Assembly (NCBI GenBank): GCA_037954235.1
Contig: JBBMOA010000020.1
Coordinates: forward strand, 23,618,677-23,682,676
DNA from: Aulostomus chinensis
Taxonomy: Eukaryota; Chordata; Actinopteri; Syngnathiformes; Aulostomidae
Direction: 5' to 3'
Length of the DNA: 64,000 nt
Positions 37,147-48,915 of the stretch are shown piece by piece. The notes under the pieces are model-generated. The model was not told the origin of the DNA, made no database searches, and saw nothing but the letters and a program-made list of their open reading frames with translations. The first letter of the stretch is position 1. Each line of letters opens with the position of its first letter. A program made the translations under genes and the position numbers.

Positions 37147-39790
37147 GCAGGCCATCGTAGCACCTCTGGACAGTAACTGTGCATTCACACCACCTGCAGC
37201 AGCACCATCACACTTCTTTCGAATCCAAGACTTCTTTTTTAAGTTCAAAAACATCGAACTCCAAATACACTGAGAAAATATCCATTGAATAGATTGGTCC
37301 TCAGTATCCCACAATTCACTGCGTTTTCTTACATGAATACAGAGTCCCACTTTCATGCTACATGCTAATAGTATGCCTCGGCTTTGTGGGACACCTACCA
37401 ACCCGCTGCCCAGTACATACGCAACATTTATGTATTACGTAATGATTTTGATACAAACTAAATTTGACATAATAATTGATATAAGCACTAGGTTCATTGG
37501 TGAGGGATTCAGAACACAGCCAGTATGCTACATATAGTGGCTGTGTTAGAATCCCCAGCTAACGTAATGCTTCTACATACTTGAAATTTATGGATTAGTA
37601 TCTCACAAAAAATATACAGTGATTTGAACATCAACCAGAGACAAAATAATTTTGCTCATTCTGTCCTCAAAACCAAGGTTAACAAGGTTTTGTTCTTGGA
37701 AACATGCTCTATGCTTATATCATGCAGTATATCCATGCTGCGTGCTCATAGCACAGAGAGTATGGTGCACTAATGATGTTAAATACTATGTAACAGGGCA
37801 GACACGAAAGACGGAAAATAACCAAATGTGTGTCCAAAGCAATTATTGGCAGCAATTGCTTGCATTCTCAAGGTGTCACCAACCGTTATAATTAGCCAGA
37901 AACATGCTTGTTAGCCAAGAACAGGCTAATTAGCCAGTAAGACGCTAATTTGATAGAGACTGGATTGTTTGCTGGGCTTGTAGCTTGAAGGAGGCATATG
38001 CTAATTTTGGGACTTAGCAAAAAATATAAGAGTGAGCAAGGAATATGAATGTTAACCAGCATTTTCATCATTACGTGATGGGCAGGGATGTGCTTGTTAG
38101 TATGCAATATGATTCTGAGCCAAAAACATGCTGGTTAGCCAGGAATGTGGTAGCTCAAGAATTCAAAGTAAGTGAGACATAATAGTTTGCAGGGAGCTGC
38201 ATATTTATCCAGGAATGTGCCTGTTATGGTGGTTAGCTAGAAATGTTATAGTTAGCAGGGAATATGCTAATAATTAGCCAATTATATGGCAGTTAGCCAA
38301 GTGAACACTGACACTGCAGGCTAAAAACCTGCTCAGAAGTACAATGTCACGTGGAATGAGGTGACAACTTTTGAACTCAGAAGTTTGAGTCAGAAGCTGG
38401 CCAGGCCTTGGCCAAGAATATCGTTGTTGGGTAGAAACAAGATAGTTTGACAGTTAGCCAGGAATTCAGATGTTTGTAGCCAAAGGCAGGATTAAGCTAA
38501 TTTTATAGTTAGCCAGGAAGGAGTATGAATGTTAGCCAGGAACATGATCCTGGCCAGGCGTGTGATAGGTGTGGATATGCTTGTTAGCAGAGAATACAGT
38601 TGTGTGCCAGGAACGGGGTTGTAAGCGGGAATATGAAAGTTGGCTGGAGACAGAATAGTTTCAGGAAAACGGATGTTTAGCAAGGAATGTGCTCGTTAGC
38701 CAGGAGTGTGCCACTTATGGTTGTAAGCCAGAAATATTATAGATAACCGGGAAATGGCAAATAATGAGCTAAGCTGACACTGACAGGCTGAAAAGCTGCT
38801 AAGAGGTAGAATGTTTCTGGAATTACTGTCGGACACGACTTTTCATTTCTGAGGTTTGAGACAGAAACTGGAAAGAGTGTCTTCAGCTTCGCCCTGCTAG
38901 CCTGAGGGACAGAAGGCCATCTTTATCGACTTCATCTTTACTTTATCCTGTCAGGATGCAATGAAGGGAACTTTTTTTCTTTCTTTTTTTTTTTTGGAAA
39001 AGGATTTGGTGAGGTGGATGCACAGAAACTGTCCAACTCAAACTTTTCATTCGATTCAGTTGGCAAGAACACTTTGAGCCATGTAGACCTGCTTCCATGT
39101 CGCACAAGCTGAACAAAAGTAGTCCAAGCTACAAACAAAGATGCACCTGCTCGCCGCCGTTAGTAGATGATGTACACAACATTGAAGAACTCTTGCTTTG
39201 AGAATACATTGAACAGATGATTAATACTTGTGTCTTTTGCGATCTCCGTTTCTATGTCTGTATTAATGAGCAGAACGTTGTAGTTACGTGGCCATCAGCA
39301 GGTCCTGTGCTGCTTCGATGCTTCAGCTTCATACAGGAAACATCTTGTAACAGTTAAGATGTCATGTTATGCTGAATGTTTTGTCCCGTGATGAAGAGGC
39401 TTCTTTAGTTCTGCTGTCTGTGATTGTGTGAGAAAACTGAATGTCAGAGAGTTTTTTTTCTGTGACCTCAAACGAATGATTATAAATGAAAAGAATCTGC
39501 TGAGCTGTCATTGGTCCGTCTGAATCTCAATGAATGAAGAAACACGACAATCTGATGAAACTATGATGTAGATTAGTTTGGTTTGCCAAGTTGTGCTGCG
39601 CTTTTGTGAAAATGTTGTGAGAGCACTCGTGAATGCCGGAAGAAAAATTAAGACTTCAACCTTTGTGTTTCTCCACCTGCCAGACAGGAGAAACATGTCA
39701 TCATGTGAATGGACATGACAACGCCGTTTAGACTGCATTTCATCAACTGGCATTTAATGGAAATTAAAGCATCCAGCTTCTAACAGTGTG
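37147..39790 (+). other. Probable long 3' UTR and downstream flank of cep170b
   Basis: No coding capacity. It holds the GTTAGCCAGG array (37880-38760) and ends near an ATTAAA at 39773-39778 followed by a GT-rich stretch, a candidate cleavage site. A nearer signal may be used; none stood out. Confidence 0.35.
37880..38760. repeat. Degenerate GTTAGCCAGGAAT(R)TG tandem array
   Basis: Dozens of diverged copies of a roughly 20-25 bp unit such as gttagccaggaatgtgct, with variants (ttagccaagaacagg, gttagcagagaatac). Spacing is irregular, so it is an old, decayed minisatellite. It lies in the cep170b 3' region. Confidence 0.65.
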
Positions 39791-39799
39791 TTCAGAACA

Positions 39800-41288
39800 A
39801 ATGTGAAGTGAAATTCAGGTTGATAATCACAACTGACATGTTTAAATAGTCAACCTTCTCATGTGGTAAAGAAGCAGAGGTACGCCTCTCCTCGCATCAT
39901 CAACCATGACCAAAACAAACCACGCCGCTGCCTTGTACCCGTGAAAATGCTGTTGCCGTCATGTCTGGATCCATAACGTCAGCCAGAGGAGCACAAACCT
40001 CGATGAGCTTCACAGCCAGGAACAGAGTCTGGGCGCCTGCTGCTTCCAGCTTAGATTTTACTGTGATTTACTTGCAGAAAAGGGATCAAAATAATGACGT
40101 TAAACAGCAGATCTGAACAAGGAACAGAGTCCTGCTTTGTTGCGTCTTAACACAAGACGCCAGGCGAACAAGATTAAAAACGTTTGTTTTCCGAATGGAG
40201 TTCTGATCAGATAGATGCAGTACGTCTGGCTCAGCAACAGACAAAGTTCAAAGTTTTCAACTGATGACTTGTATTTGCTTGATTCACATTTTCATACCCG
40301 CTTTGTATTTGCCAAAAATTCCCTTTGCATTTGTTCTGAACACATAACAGATTGTGAGTATTTGTAAAAACATGAATATATGCTCTTTCTATTTGCATCA
40401 CATTTGTAGAATATAGAAAAGAAAAGTGCTATATGAATCAAATATTTACAAGTTTACCTTGTGGGCACAACACCTGCCAGGCAAAGGGCGGAGTCTGTGC
40501 CTGTGAGACATGCAGCAGGGCTTCATGACTTAGTAGGCGGTGGCGCCTCAGCGGTGACTGCAGTTATCAGAGCAGAAGCACATGGACTCACGTCCTCTAG
40601 TTTCCTGGTACAGACGGACATCACTTTCATTTCTGTGTGTCCATTTCAGAGAGATGTCTGAGATATGGTTAGCCTAGCATAGCACAAAGATAGGAGACAG
40701 GGGAAACTGCTAGCTTAGACTTCCCAGTTCGCACTCCTTTCGTTCTGGTCAAAAAGGTCTTGTTATTCATTTTTGGTTTATGTGCCTTGAAATTGCTTGA
40801 ATTTTACCATGTAAGCCGTGTTCAGCGCTGAGTTTGGAGAATTTCCGTTGAGACAAGCTAAAGCAGCCCAATGCTCTGCTTTCTCTCTTGTTAGAGATCG
40901 AGCTAGCTCTCTCAACATGGTGCTAGCAGTTTCCTTCTGAGCTAAGTGAGGCTTCATGTTTGGGAAAGCAAGGCCAGCAGTTTCCTCATGGGCTGCAGTC
41001 TTTGTGCTAAGCTAGGCTAGCAGATTTCCCCCTGGTCTCCGTCTTTATGCTGAGTTAGTCTAACAGGTTCTCATTGGCCTACAGTCATTGTGCTAAGCTA
41101 GGCTAGAGGTTACCCCTCACCTCCAGACTTTGTGCTAAGCTAGGCTCTGAAACAAGAGGATTCTAAACGGAATATTTAAGACTCATATTTTGTAACGTGC
41201 ATATTTCCCGTCGGCAGGTGAGAGTTTGACACTAGTTCACCAAATGTGCACTTTTTCCTTCCATGTTTTTATTTTTCCAGTCATACTG

Positions 41289-41324
<36 letters not shown>

Positions 41325-42060
41325 AGTGTGTGTGTACTCTGCAGCCATTCAGAATGTATTGATTTATCTTTACCTTATAACCACCTGCCAGGATCTCATC
41401 CCTGATTGGCTGTCGCTGTGATCATGTAACCGCTGCTGCTACAGGTGACTGGTCACCTGGGAAACTTTGTGGTCATCAGAAATGTTTTTTCTTTTTCTTT
41501 CTCTGTCTATCTTCCTGCTGCTGCACGTGCGACAGGAACAACATCATATCCACTCGAATGGATCTCATGTATTATTTGGTCATGTGACATCCTGCTGTCA
41601 ACCATTAAAGAAAAATTAACCGCATTTTATTTGCAGGAATCTGGACTCATGCTCGTCAACAGGATTTCTTTGTACCATGTCATTTGTAATAAACGTAAGG
41701 CATTGAAACACTTGTGTTAAAGGTTCTTTCTGCAAACAGGTTGAGATATTTCCACCTTTTCTTCCTTCTCCTTTCTCTTCCATCTTTCTTTCCCTCCATG
41801 CTTTCTTATAGCCTTTCCTAATGCCTTCTGTCTTTCTCTAAATCAGGCCTCTCTAAGGTGAAGCCTTGGGACCAAATAATCATAATTAGACCTGGAAACT
41901 CCAAATCAGAGACAGTCATTAGTTCTCCTCCTCCTATCCATGTCCGCCTCGATTGTCTTCACTACCTCCTTCGTTTCTCAGTCTCTATCCCCTCTGCCCC
42001 TCTCCGCCTCCTTCTTTGCTGAGGAAGAGTATTTGGTTCAGCTCATTGAGGTTTTGGTTG
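39800..42060. other. Intergenic region between cep170b and the Sec6-type gene
   Basis: No exon recognised. Besides the GCTAAGCTAGG array it holds a TG repeat (41291-41323) and C/T-rich low-complexity sequence around 41755-41830. Confidence 0.5.
40660..41160. repeat. Degenerate GCTAAGCTAGGCTAGCAG tandem array
   Basis: Repeated phrases of about 45-60 bp: ...ctttgtgctaagctaggctagcag..tttccccctg.... Copies of the same unit occur at 56010-56600 and 61900-62100, so this is a family. Confidence 0.7.
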
Positions 42061-42074
42061 ATCCTGGTCCTGGT

Positions 42075-42089
42075 CCAGCAGGTGGCAGC
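42075..42089 (+). promoter_or_regulatory. CTCF-like core motif (perfect) upstream of the TNFAIP2-like gene
   Basis: CCAGCAGGTGGCAGC fits the 15-base CTCF core consensus at every position and lies 118 bases before the putative start codon at 42207. Confidence 0.5.
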
Positions 42090-42206
42090 AGAAGTGAATG
42101 TAGTTCAGGATGGAAAATTATCTCATGTTCCTTTTGTATCATGTTCCAGTCTGGCAGCGCCAGCTGCAGGTAACTCCACCCTCCTTGGTCACACATCCAG
42201 CGAGAC

Positions 42207-45200
42207 ATGAACGGTAAGAAGCAGCTCCGGGATCCCCTTTGATCACAAAAGCTACAGAAATGGTTTCACGCTGGTGGGAAGAGGATTTATTCCCAGCCAG
42301 CAGCGACCTGAACCTCTCTGGTCACGTGAGCTTTACAGAGGTTTAAATTTATCTTTTAGAACAAGGGTTTTCAAAGTGGGGCCCAGGGCCCTCCAGGGGG
42401 TGTTGGTCTTCCAGTGGGTCTTCCTGTCAAATTTAGGAATAAAACTATTTTGTATATCTGTCCATGAATGTTATATGTTTACCTGCTTTGTACAAATGTT
42501 CTCAAATGTTCAAAAGTAACTTCCTGCTGGTTCGATGAATCTTTTGAAAGCAACCAAGTGAATTTGGGAAGCAGTGATTGATAAAGCAACAAAACAAATG
42601 TCTAGTGATTGAACATTTTTGACAGATAAAAATCAACATTCTCATACATGAATGGATATTTTCAAGGTCAGGCTCGTGCCAGGGTCTGGTGCTGAACAGT
42701 TTAATCTACGCAGACATGTTCAGGTGCTGCAGAGAACGTTGGCTTATTTTGTTGGTTTGATATAAAGAACATACAGAAGTGTGAGGTGGTTCAATTGGCA
42801 GTTAAATGTTCAGCAGGAGGCGACAAGAACAAGCAGAGCCCGGGAGGAGAGAGGAGGAGGAGGCTGCCCCAACTGAAGATTCCAAGGGGGTTCAGGAAGA
42901 ACCTCAAACCACAGCAGCACACCGCAGGTCAGAACAACCAGAATCTCAGTTTAAAACCAGAGGGCATGAGCCTGAGAACTCTGGGAACAACCAAGAATCT
43001 TCACTTTGACCCAACAAGCAACTGACGGAACCACTAATAGAATCAGCAGAACATCCTTTTGGAGGCTGTTGGCCAGTTGAGGCCCTCAGGTTCTCCACTT
43101 TTACGCAGACGACAATCAAATTTACAACCCTCTTAAGAAAAAAGGTTACTTAATCGCTGCCTTAGTTAAATGTCTTGATGACATAAAAGCCTGGAAGGCC
43201 TTTCATGAGAAAAAAACGGAAGTAATTACTTTTGGTGGCTCTTCTGAAACACCCCTCCCTGATCCGGGCTCTTGGGCCCAGCATATTAAACCAGCGATCA
43301 CTAACTTAGGGGTAAAAATGGATGCGGACCTCAAGCTTGACAGCCAGATCAGAGCGGCTGTCAAATCAAGTTTTAAGGTTTTATTTTGTGGTCCAGAGAG
43401 CAATGATTGATGTCACAGTGGCTGCGTCCACTCACTTGAGCGTTTCTATGGTTCGATGGGTTCTCCCTGTTGTTCACGTAGAAGAGGAGCTGGACTTAGA
43501 AGAGGAGTTGCAGCAGCTGCAGGGTCAGCAGGAGCAGCAGCAGGACCTGGTGGAGACCAGCAGGAGGCTCATCAGGAGAGAGGAACAGCTCTTCAGTCTG
43601 GACTCTGGGGAGGAGGGGGAGGGGAACAAGGACCAGCTTCAGAGAGACCTGGAGGCCCTGAAGCTGCACATACTGATGGCCATCCACAAGACCTTCACCT
43701 CCTCCTCCTCAGGGGACCTGCAGCTGCTGCAGAGCGCTGTGGTCACCATCCAGGATCAGGGGGCACAGGATCTTCGTTGGTATGGGTGTCCTGATGACGG
43801 TGTCCCAGTGTGGCGTCCTCTGCAGTGTCTCAGCACTCACAACACAATGCTGGGGAAGGTGGTGGAGTCCAGACTGATGATAGCTGCTGAGGACGAGTCG
43901 AGCAGCGCCGACGGACTGTCGTCCCCTCTGAAGAGACAGGTGAGTCCACCAGGATTTTTCAAACAGTATTTCTGACGTTGGAGCTTGTGAGAGGTTCTGC
44001 TATTGGAAAATAAAATCTCTTCATCCCCACTGAGCAAAAAGCCTTCAAATGGGGTTAGAGAGAGTCCACTTGAAAGTCCAGAACATGATAAAGTCAGAAA
44101 TCTTAAAAACCTCTTTATAAGGGGGCAGGGTCACAAGCATGGGGGGCACTTGTCCTGGGCCCAGGGGGCTAAAAGCCCACCAAGAAACAAAGTAATCTAT
44201 TGTCATAAAAGGTTTGTCAAAACTACGCTGGTAATCTTATACCCGGGCACGGTGAAGACACGTGGGGACCCTGCCGTCGGACTGAAAAGGTTCTGTTTTT
44301 GATTTTGAGAGACGGAAAACAATGTGCTGGCCCGCATTTAACAACACTGAGACAAGCCCGTGCTTGTGGACCTGTGCAGGTGTGTCGTGTGGGGAAGCGA
44401 GTGAAGGACGACCTGCTGACGGTGGTGAGAACGGTGAAGGATTGCTACCCTCCAGAGATGGACATCCTGAACGTGTACGCTGGACTCTACCAGCACAATT
44501 TCTCAACCCGGCTGACTGAAGTCGCTTCAACCGAACTGGACGCTGATGAGTGCAGCTACCTGCTGTTCTGGGTCAACCACTATTACCCACAGTGAGTGAC
44601 ACTCTTGACTGGGTGGGAGGCTTCTGTTTCTCTAACGCCATGCTAGCAAACTCCTACAACTCCCAGAATTCACAGCAACGTGAAACTGGGGAACATCGGC
44701 TCACACAGCTACACCTCAGGCCACTACAGCTACCAGTCACCTCATCCATGAACAGGAGTTCTCATTAATCAAAATATTTGGTTTGGCTTGTATCATTGAA
44801 TGAAGTATGATAAGATACTACAGTATTTTTTTGGTATGACATTGTCTGTTGAAGGGTAAATGCAGTTGTGTGTGCGCTCCTACAGGGAAATACTACAACA
44901 TGAAGAACTGAAGGGAGAGATAGACACGGCCCGTCTGGGGTCTCTGCTGAGGGAGGAGACCCTGAACCAGCTGGAGCACCAGTATCTAACCCACAGAGAG
45001 GTGAGGACCAGTACACCACCGGCACTGGTGCGAGCTGGTACTTGTATGGCGTTATCCCAGTCACTGGAATCCAGTTCCTGTAATGTTACCTGCCTACTGG
45101 CTTTGATGAGGAATCAGAATTATTGATTAAATGCTGGTGAAAACTAACTCGTCTTATTTGTCACTGTTGTGACATTTTAAACGTTCCCTGTTTACACATG

Positions 45201-46218
45201 AAACACGTTGAGATGTTTTTCTTCCCTTCAGGACAAAGTAAAGTTGTGGCTACAGACAGCACTGAAGAAAGAGGAGGAGAGCTGGCTGAGCGACAAGAAA
45301 CCCGAGCTCATGGACAGCTACTACTTCAGTCCTCTGGCTATAGATGTCATACAGGTGAGGCCGAGTCACGGCAGGTGTCTGGAACAGATTAGAATTTAAG
45401 AAATTAAAGTCTAGTTGAAGAGAAACATGGATATTGTCTGATTAAGACAAATTTGCCAAAACAAAAAATATAGGAAAGTAACTGTCAGGAATATTTCTCC
45501 ATAAAGAGAAATGTGATTTTCGAGAGAATAAAGTTGTAAATTTTACACAAAACATGTAATCAATAAGATGCGACTGCCGAAGATGAAAGTCTGACAAACT
45601 CCTACCAAACGGGGACGTGTCCTGAAGGCGGTCCTGATGTTTGTGTCGCCAGGTGTTCAACTGCTCCCTGACTGAGTGCAAGTGTGTCATCGGAGACCAG
45701 AGCAAAGTTCAGAGGATCACTGCTCACCTGGACAACTTCCTCACCAGGTAGACACATCCCTTGTTTCCATGGAGACGCGCGACATGTCCACATATGAAAC
45801 ATGTATGTTGCAGCTACAAGCGGAGCGTGGAGGACTTTGTGAAGGGACGCCGTGGTGACATCCCGTCACTGGTGAAGGCTCACCTGGTCTGTGAGGAGCA
45901 GTTCAGGTAAGATCATCTCTAGGTCAAAGGTCAAGGTCACTGTGACGTGCATGGGTACTTTGTCCTGCATTTAAAAAGCCACAAAGTGAGCTCTTGCATC
46001 TCTGCTGCTGATTGGTGCTCCCTGACTGTCCTCAGGGATTACATCACCAGTCAAACAGGAAGTCTGTCAGAGCAGCTGAGACGATGCTGCCTGGACACTC
46101 TGGCTGCCCTGAAGGATTGTGGGTACAGGTGTCTCATCGGCCCCATTCACAGCCAGTTGAAGGTATGAACTGTAGTTCACCTCAACTCTGTCAATAAGGG
46201 CACCCTATGACATGATGT

Positions 46219-46249
<31 letters not shown>

Positions 46250-47495
46250 TGTCTTCAGCTGTATTACACACAGCTGTGGACATCTGGCTGGTTGGATGGG
46301 TCTCTTCCTGCTGTCGATTCTCTGCTGGGCTCTTTGAATGAACAACTGCCTGACCTCACTGACCTGAAACCATCCTGCAGACAGGTGAGGTACCTGTCCG
46401 TCTGTCCATCTGTCCATCTGTCTCACCTGTCTCACCCACCTGTCTGTCTGTCAGTCCGTGCTCTCTTCCCTCCATCAGGATGTGGTTGTTAAATATGTGG
46501 AGATGATGCTGAAGGCCAAGATGAAGAGCAGAGAGCAAGAAGTGGGCGGAGCTCAGCGGATGGTCGAAGACGCACAAAAGATCAACAGTTTCTTCAGTGA
46601 GGGGGTGAGACACGTGCACGCCGGTGACCAGCAGAAATGATGGGATGTTGGGCTGGCGTGGGAGCAGTGCTGCGTGACATCAGCTGTGCTTGTGTCATCA
46701 GGGCGGCAGTGAGTCGTCGTGGCTCGGCGAGATGCTCTGCAGTATCGCTGACCTTCTCCGCCTGCAGGATCCTGTCACGGTTCAGCTGGAGATGGCCGTC
46801 CTGGCCAGCAAGTTCCCCGACCTCAGGTACACACACCTCAAATGAAACACGCCCGACCTGACGCACCTAAAAACTAGAAACTCCATAGTCGTTTTAGTCA
46901 GACCTGTGCCTGCAGAGGTGACCTTGACCTTTGACCACGAAAATCTTTCAGTGAATCTTTGGATATTAGAACCAAATTTGGAGAAGTTCTCTCGAGCTGT
47001 CAGACAGGAAATCAAGAAAACGACAGACAGACAGACCACTTGAAGGTGACCTGCGGCGGGACAGGAAGTCAATCTTATATGTGGGAATGTCTGCCCTGGT
47101 GTTTGCTCTGCAGGTTGAATTAAGATAAAGTCGTGGCCGGCATTGAAAGCATGACCTACAAAGCTAGGTTTCGCCTGTTGTTGTCCATGGCAACCAGGTG
47201 TGACCAATGGGTCTCAGGTTTTGTCGTGTTGGAAAGGAGACTGAGGAGTCGGGCGGAGCTTCCTGTCTGGCTGACATCAGTACATTTACTGCAGTATCTC
47301 TCTTCTCCCCTCAGTGACGCTCATGTGTCAGCGCTGCTCTCGCTGAAAACCGGCCTATCAGCTGCTGATGTTCGTTCTGTCAGGTGCAGCGTGAAGGAGA
47401 ACCGCCCCCTCCAGGTCTCTCCCAATCACAGCCCACCTTTCTTCTCCAGGGTTAAAGTCAAGTGGATCTCCAGGAAGATGAGGCTGAAGACGTGA
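42207..47495 (+). CDS. tnfaip2: TNFAIP2/EXOC3L4-like Sec6-family protein, 13 coding exons
   Basis: Coding exons: 42207-42213, 42814-42927, 43482-43939, 44380-44591, 44886-45000, 45232-45354, 45653-45747, 45814-45906, 46036-46162, 46259-46384, 46479-46604, 46702-46826, 47315-47495; 1902 nt, 633 aa, all phases consistent. A basic N-terminus (about residues 3-40, rich in K/R) precedes a Gln/Glu-rich coiled-coil (LEEELQQLQGQQEQQQDLVE) and a Sec6-type helical domain to the C-terminus, with family blocks such as MDILNVYAGLYQHNFSTRL, CSYLLFWVNHYYP and SYYFSPLAIDVIQVFNC. The length is close to TNFAIP2 (about 650 aa) and shorter than EXOC3L4. Both lie near CKB in mammals, so the exact ortholog is unsettled. 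Known for the family: exocyst-related; TNFAIP2 (M-Sec) promotes membrane nanotubes. The first coding exon (two codons plus one base) is inferred from phase and a strong gtaaga donor. Confidence 0.8.
42362..42445 (+). mobile_element. Fragment of a hAT-like MITE (left end)
   Basis: AAGGGTTTTCAAAGTGGGGCCCAG... followed by GGTCTTCCAGTGGGTC resembles the left part of the 10295 copy. In the first intron of the TNFAIP2-like gene. Confidence 0.35.
43050..43400 (+). mobile_element. LINE reverse-transcriptase fragment
   Basis: From 43081 one frame reads GPQVLHFYADDNQIYNPLKK, containing the YADD catalytic motif of non-LTR retrotransposon reverse transcriptase. It continues with CLDDIKAW and the downstream block LGVKMDADLKLD. 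An in-frame stop just upstream and a missing segment after AWKA show it is dead. The style fits an L2/CR1-type fish LINE. It lies in intron 2 of the TNFAIP2-like gene, before the exon at 43482. Confidence 0.8.
46229..46252 (+). repeat. (TG)12 tract abutting a 3' splice site
   Basis: The TG repeat is separated from exon 46259 of the TNFAIP2-like gene only by CTTCAG, so it takes the place of most of the polypyrimidine tract. Confidence 0.9.
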
Positions 47496-47677
47496 TAGCA
47501 TACGATTGAGAAAAATCTGCAGTGTTAGGCTCTGCTGCTCCCTGCTGGACAAACGCAGCACTTCATTAGAACTTTGGCTGTTCCATTGTCCACTCCATGT
47601 AGTGACACCTGATGAGTATTTATACAAGGTTGCTGGTTTATGGGAAGTTAGTTCTGTTTCATTTAGCACCAAATCAC

Positions 47678-47683
47678 AATAAA
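47678..47683 (+). other. Poly(A) signal of the TNFAIP2-like gene
   Basis: AATAAA 183 bases after the stop codon, followed by gttcaccctctgtgtgctg, a GT-rich downstream element. Confidence 0.7.
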
Positions 47684-47887
47684 ATGGTCGAGAAGTTCAC
47701 CCTCTGTGTGCTGAGTTCTTCAAGCTTCATATTCTGGGTGTGAGGCAGCGCCTCTCTTCCCTCATGTGCATTGTGATTGGACACTCATCAGAAGTGCTGA
47801 TGAAATGATGCTAACTGCGGCGTCTTTTTGAAAATAGCCGTAGGAAAGCAACAGAGGCAGGCAGTCGGGTGTTTCGGGGACACAGAC

Positions 47888-47893
47888 TTTATT
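47888..47893 (-). other. ckb: Poly(A) signal of ckb (minus strand AATAAA)
   Basis: TTTATT on the + strand reads AATAAA on the minus strand, about 190 bases beyond the ckb stop. It faces the AATAAA of the convergent neighbour about 205 bp away. Confidence 0.7.
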
Positions 47894-48079
47894 ATTCGAT
47901 GTTTCAGGTGTTAGATGAGTCCAACAGGTCGAGACAGGAAATAGAAAATCCTTCACATGTTGGAAGACTGAGGTCTAACTGAGTGGCTCTACGCGTCCTG
48001 CAGTGTCAGGACTGTTTCTGGGGGGTGAGACAGTGGGGGAGGGGAGGTGTTCAGAGGTCAAAGGTTACAGTGATACAGT

Positions 48080-48874
48080 TCACTTCTGTTCAGGCATCAG
48101 GTCGTCAATGCCCTCCCCGGACTCCAGGCGTTTCTCCATCTCCACCAGCAGGCTGACGCCATCCACCACCATCTGAACCAGCTCCACCTCAGAGAAACCC
48201 AGCCGGTCAGCGTTTGAGATGTCAAAGACTCCACCCACCGCTGCTGTGTCCACGCCACCTGTGGAGACCGGAAAGGGCGTAAGAGTAAGTGACCACCGCT
48301 TGAGTTTAAAGAGATCATTTGTGAGCAGGTGAAGGAGCTAGGGGGCGCCTCATCATGCCACCATCCTCAGGGGAGGAAGCTAGCTTGTTCCTGGTTATGC
48401 GAACCAGAGTGAACACCCAGCTTCTTCATGCTGCCCCCTATTGGTCTGGAGGTTGTCACGGACATCAGTGACTTAGCCTAGCTGAGAGCATCTTATTAGC
48501 TCTGCTGGTTGTGGGTGGAGCTTAGCAAGTGAGCGCGGATGCTTCGGGTTCTGCTCCTTCAACACAGGAAGCTCCAACCATTTGGATGATGTGGTTGGCT
48601 AGAAAACCTCTCCATTCATACCCACCAGGTCAAACTGGCGTTATTCAACAGGCGGTTGGCCAACAGAGAGCGAGCAGGAATCTGACCCAGCATCATTTCA
48701 TCATCCTGCTTTCAGAAGTACTTTGTTCTCTAAGGTTTGGTGATGTTCTTGAAATTCTGCTGGTTTACTCATGACCTGTTGGGGTCATGATGGGTCAAAA
48801 CTAAGGAGGGAAGCACTTCCACTGTTTCTTTACAATGTTACACTGCATTTTCCACATTTAAAAAAAAAAAAAAA

Positions 48875-48915
<41 letters not shown>

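Noticed and set aside
37880..38760. CRISPR-like array
   Set aside because: Units are degenerate and directly adjoining without regular spacers, in a vertebrate genome.
43322..43481. Open frame upstream of the Sec6-gene exon at 43482
   Set aside because: It runs into the LINE RT remnant and has no family similarity; the acceptor at 43481 is good.
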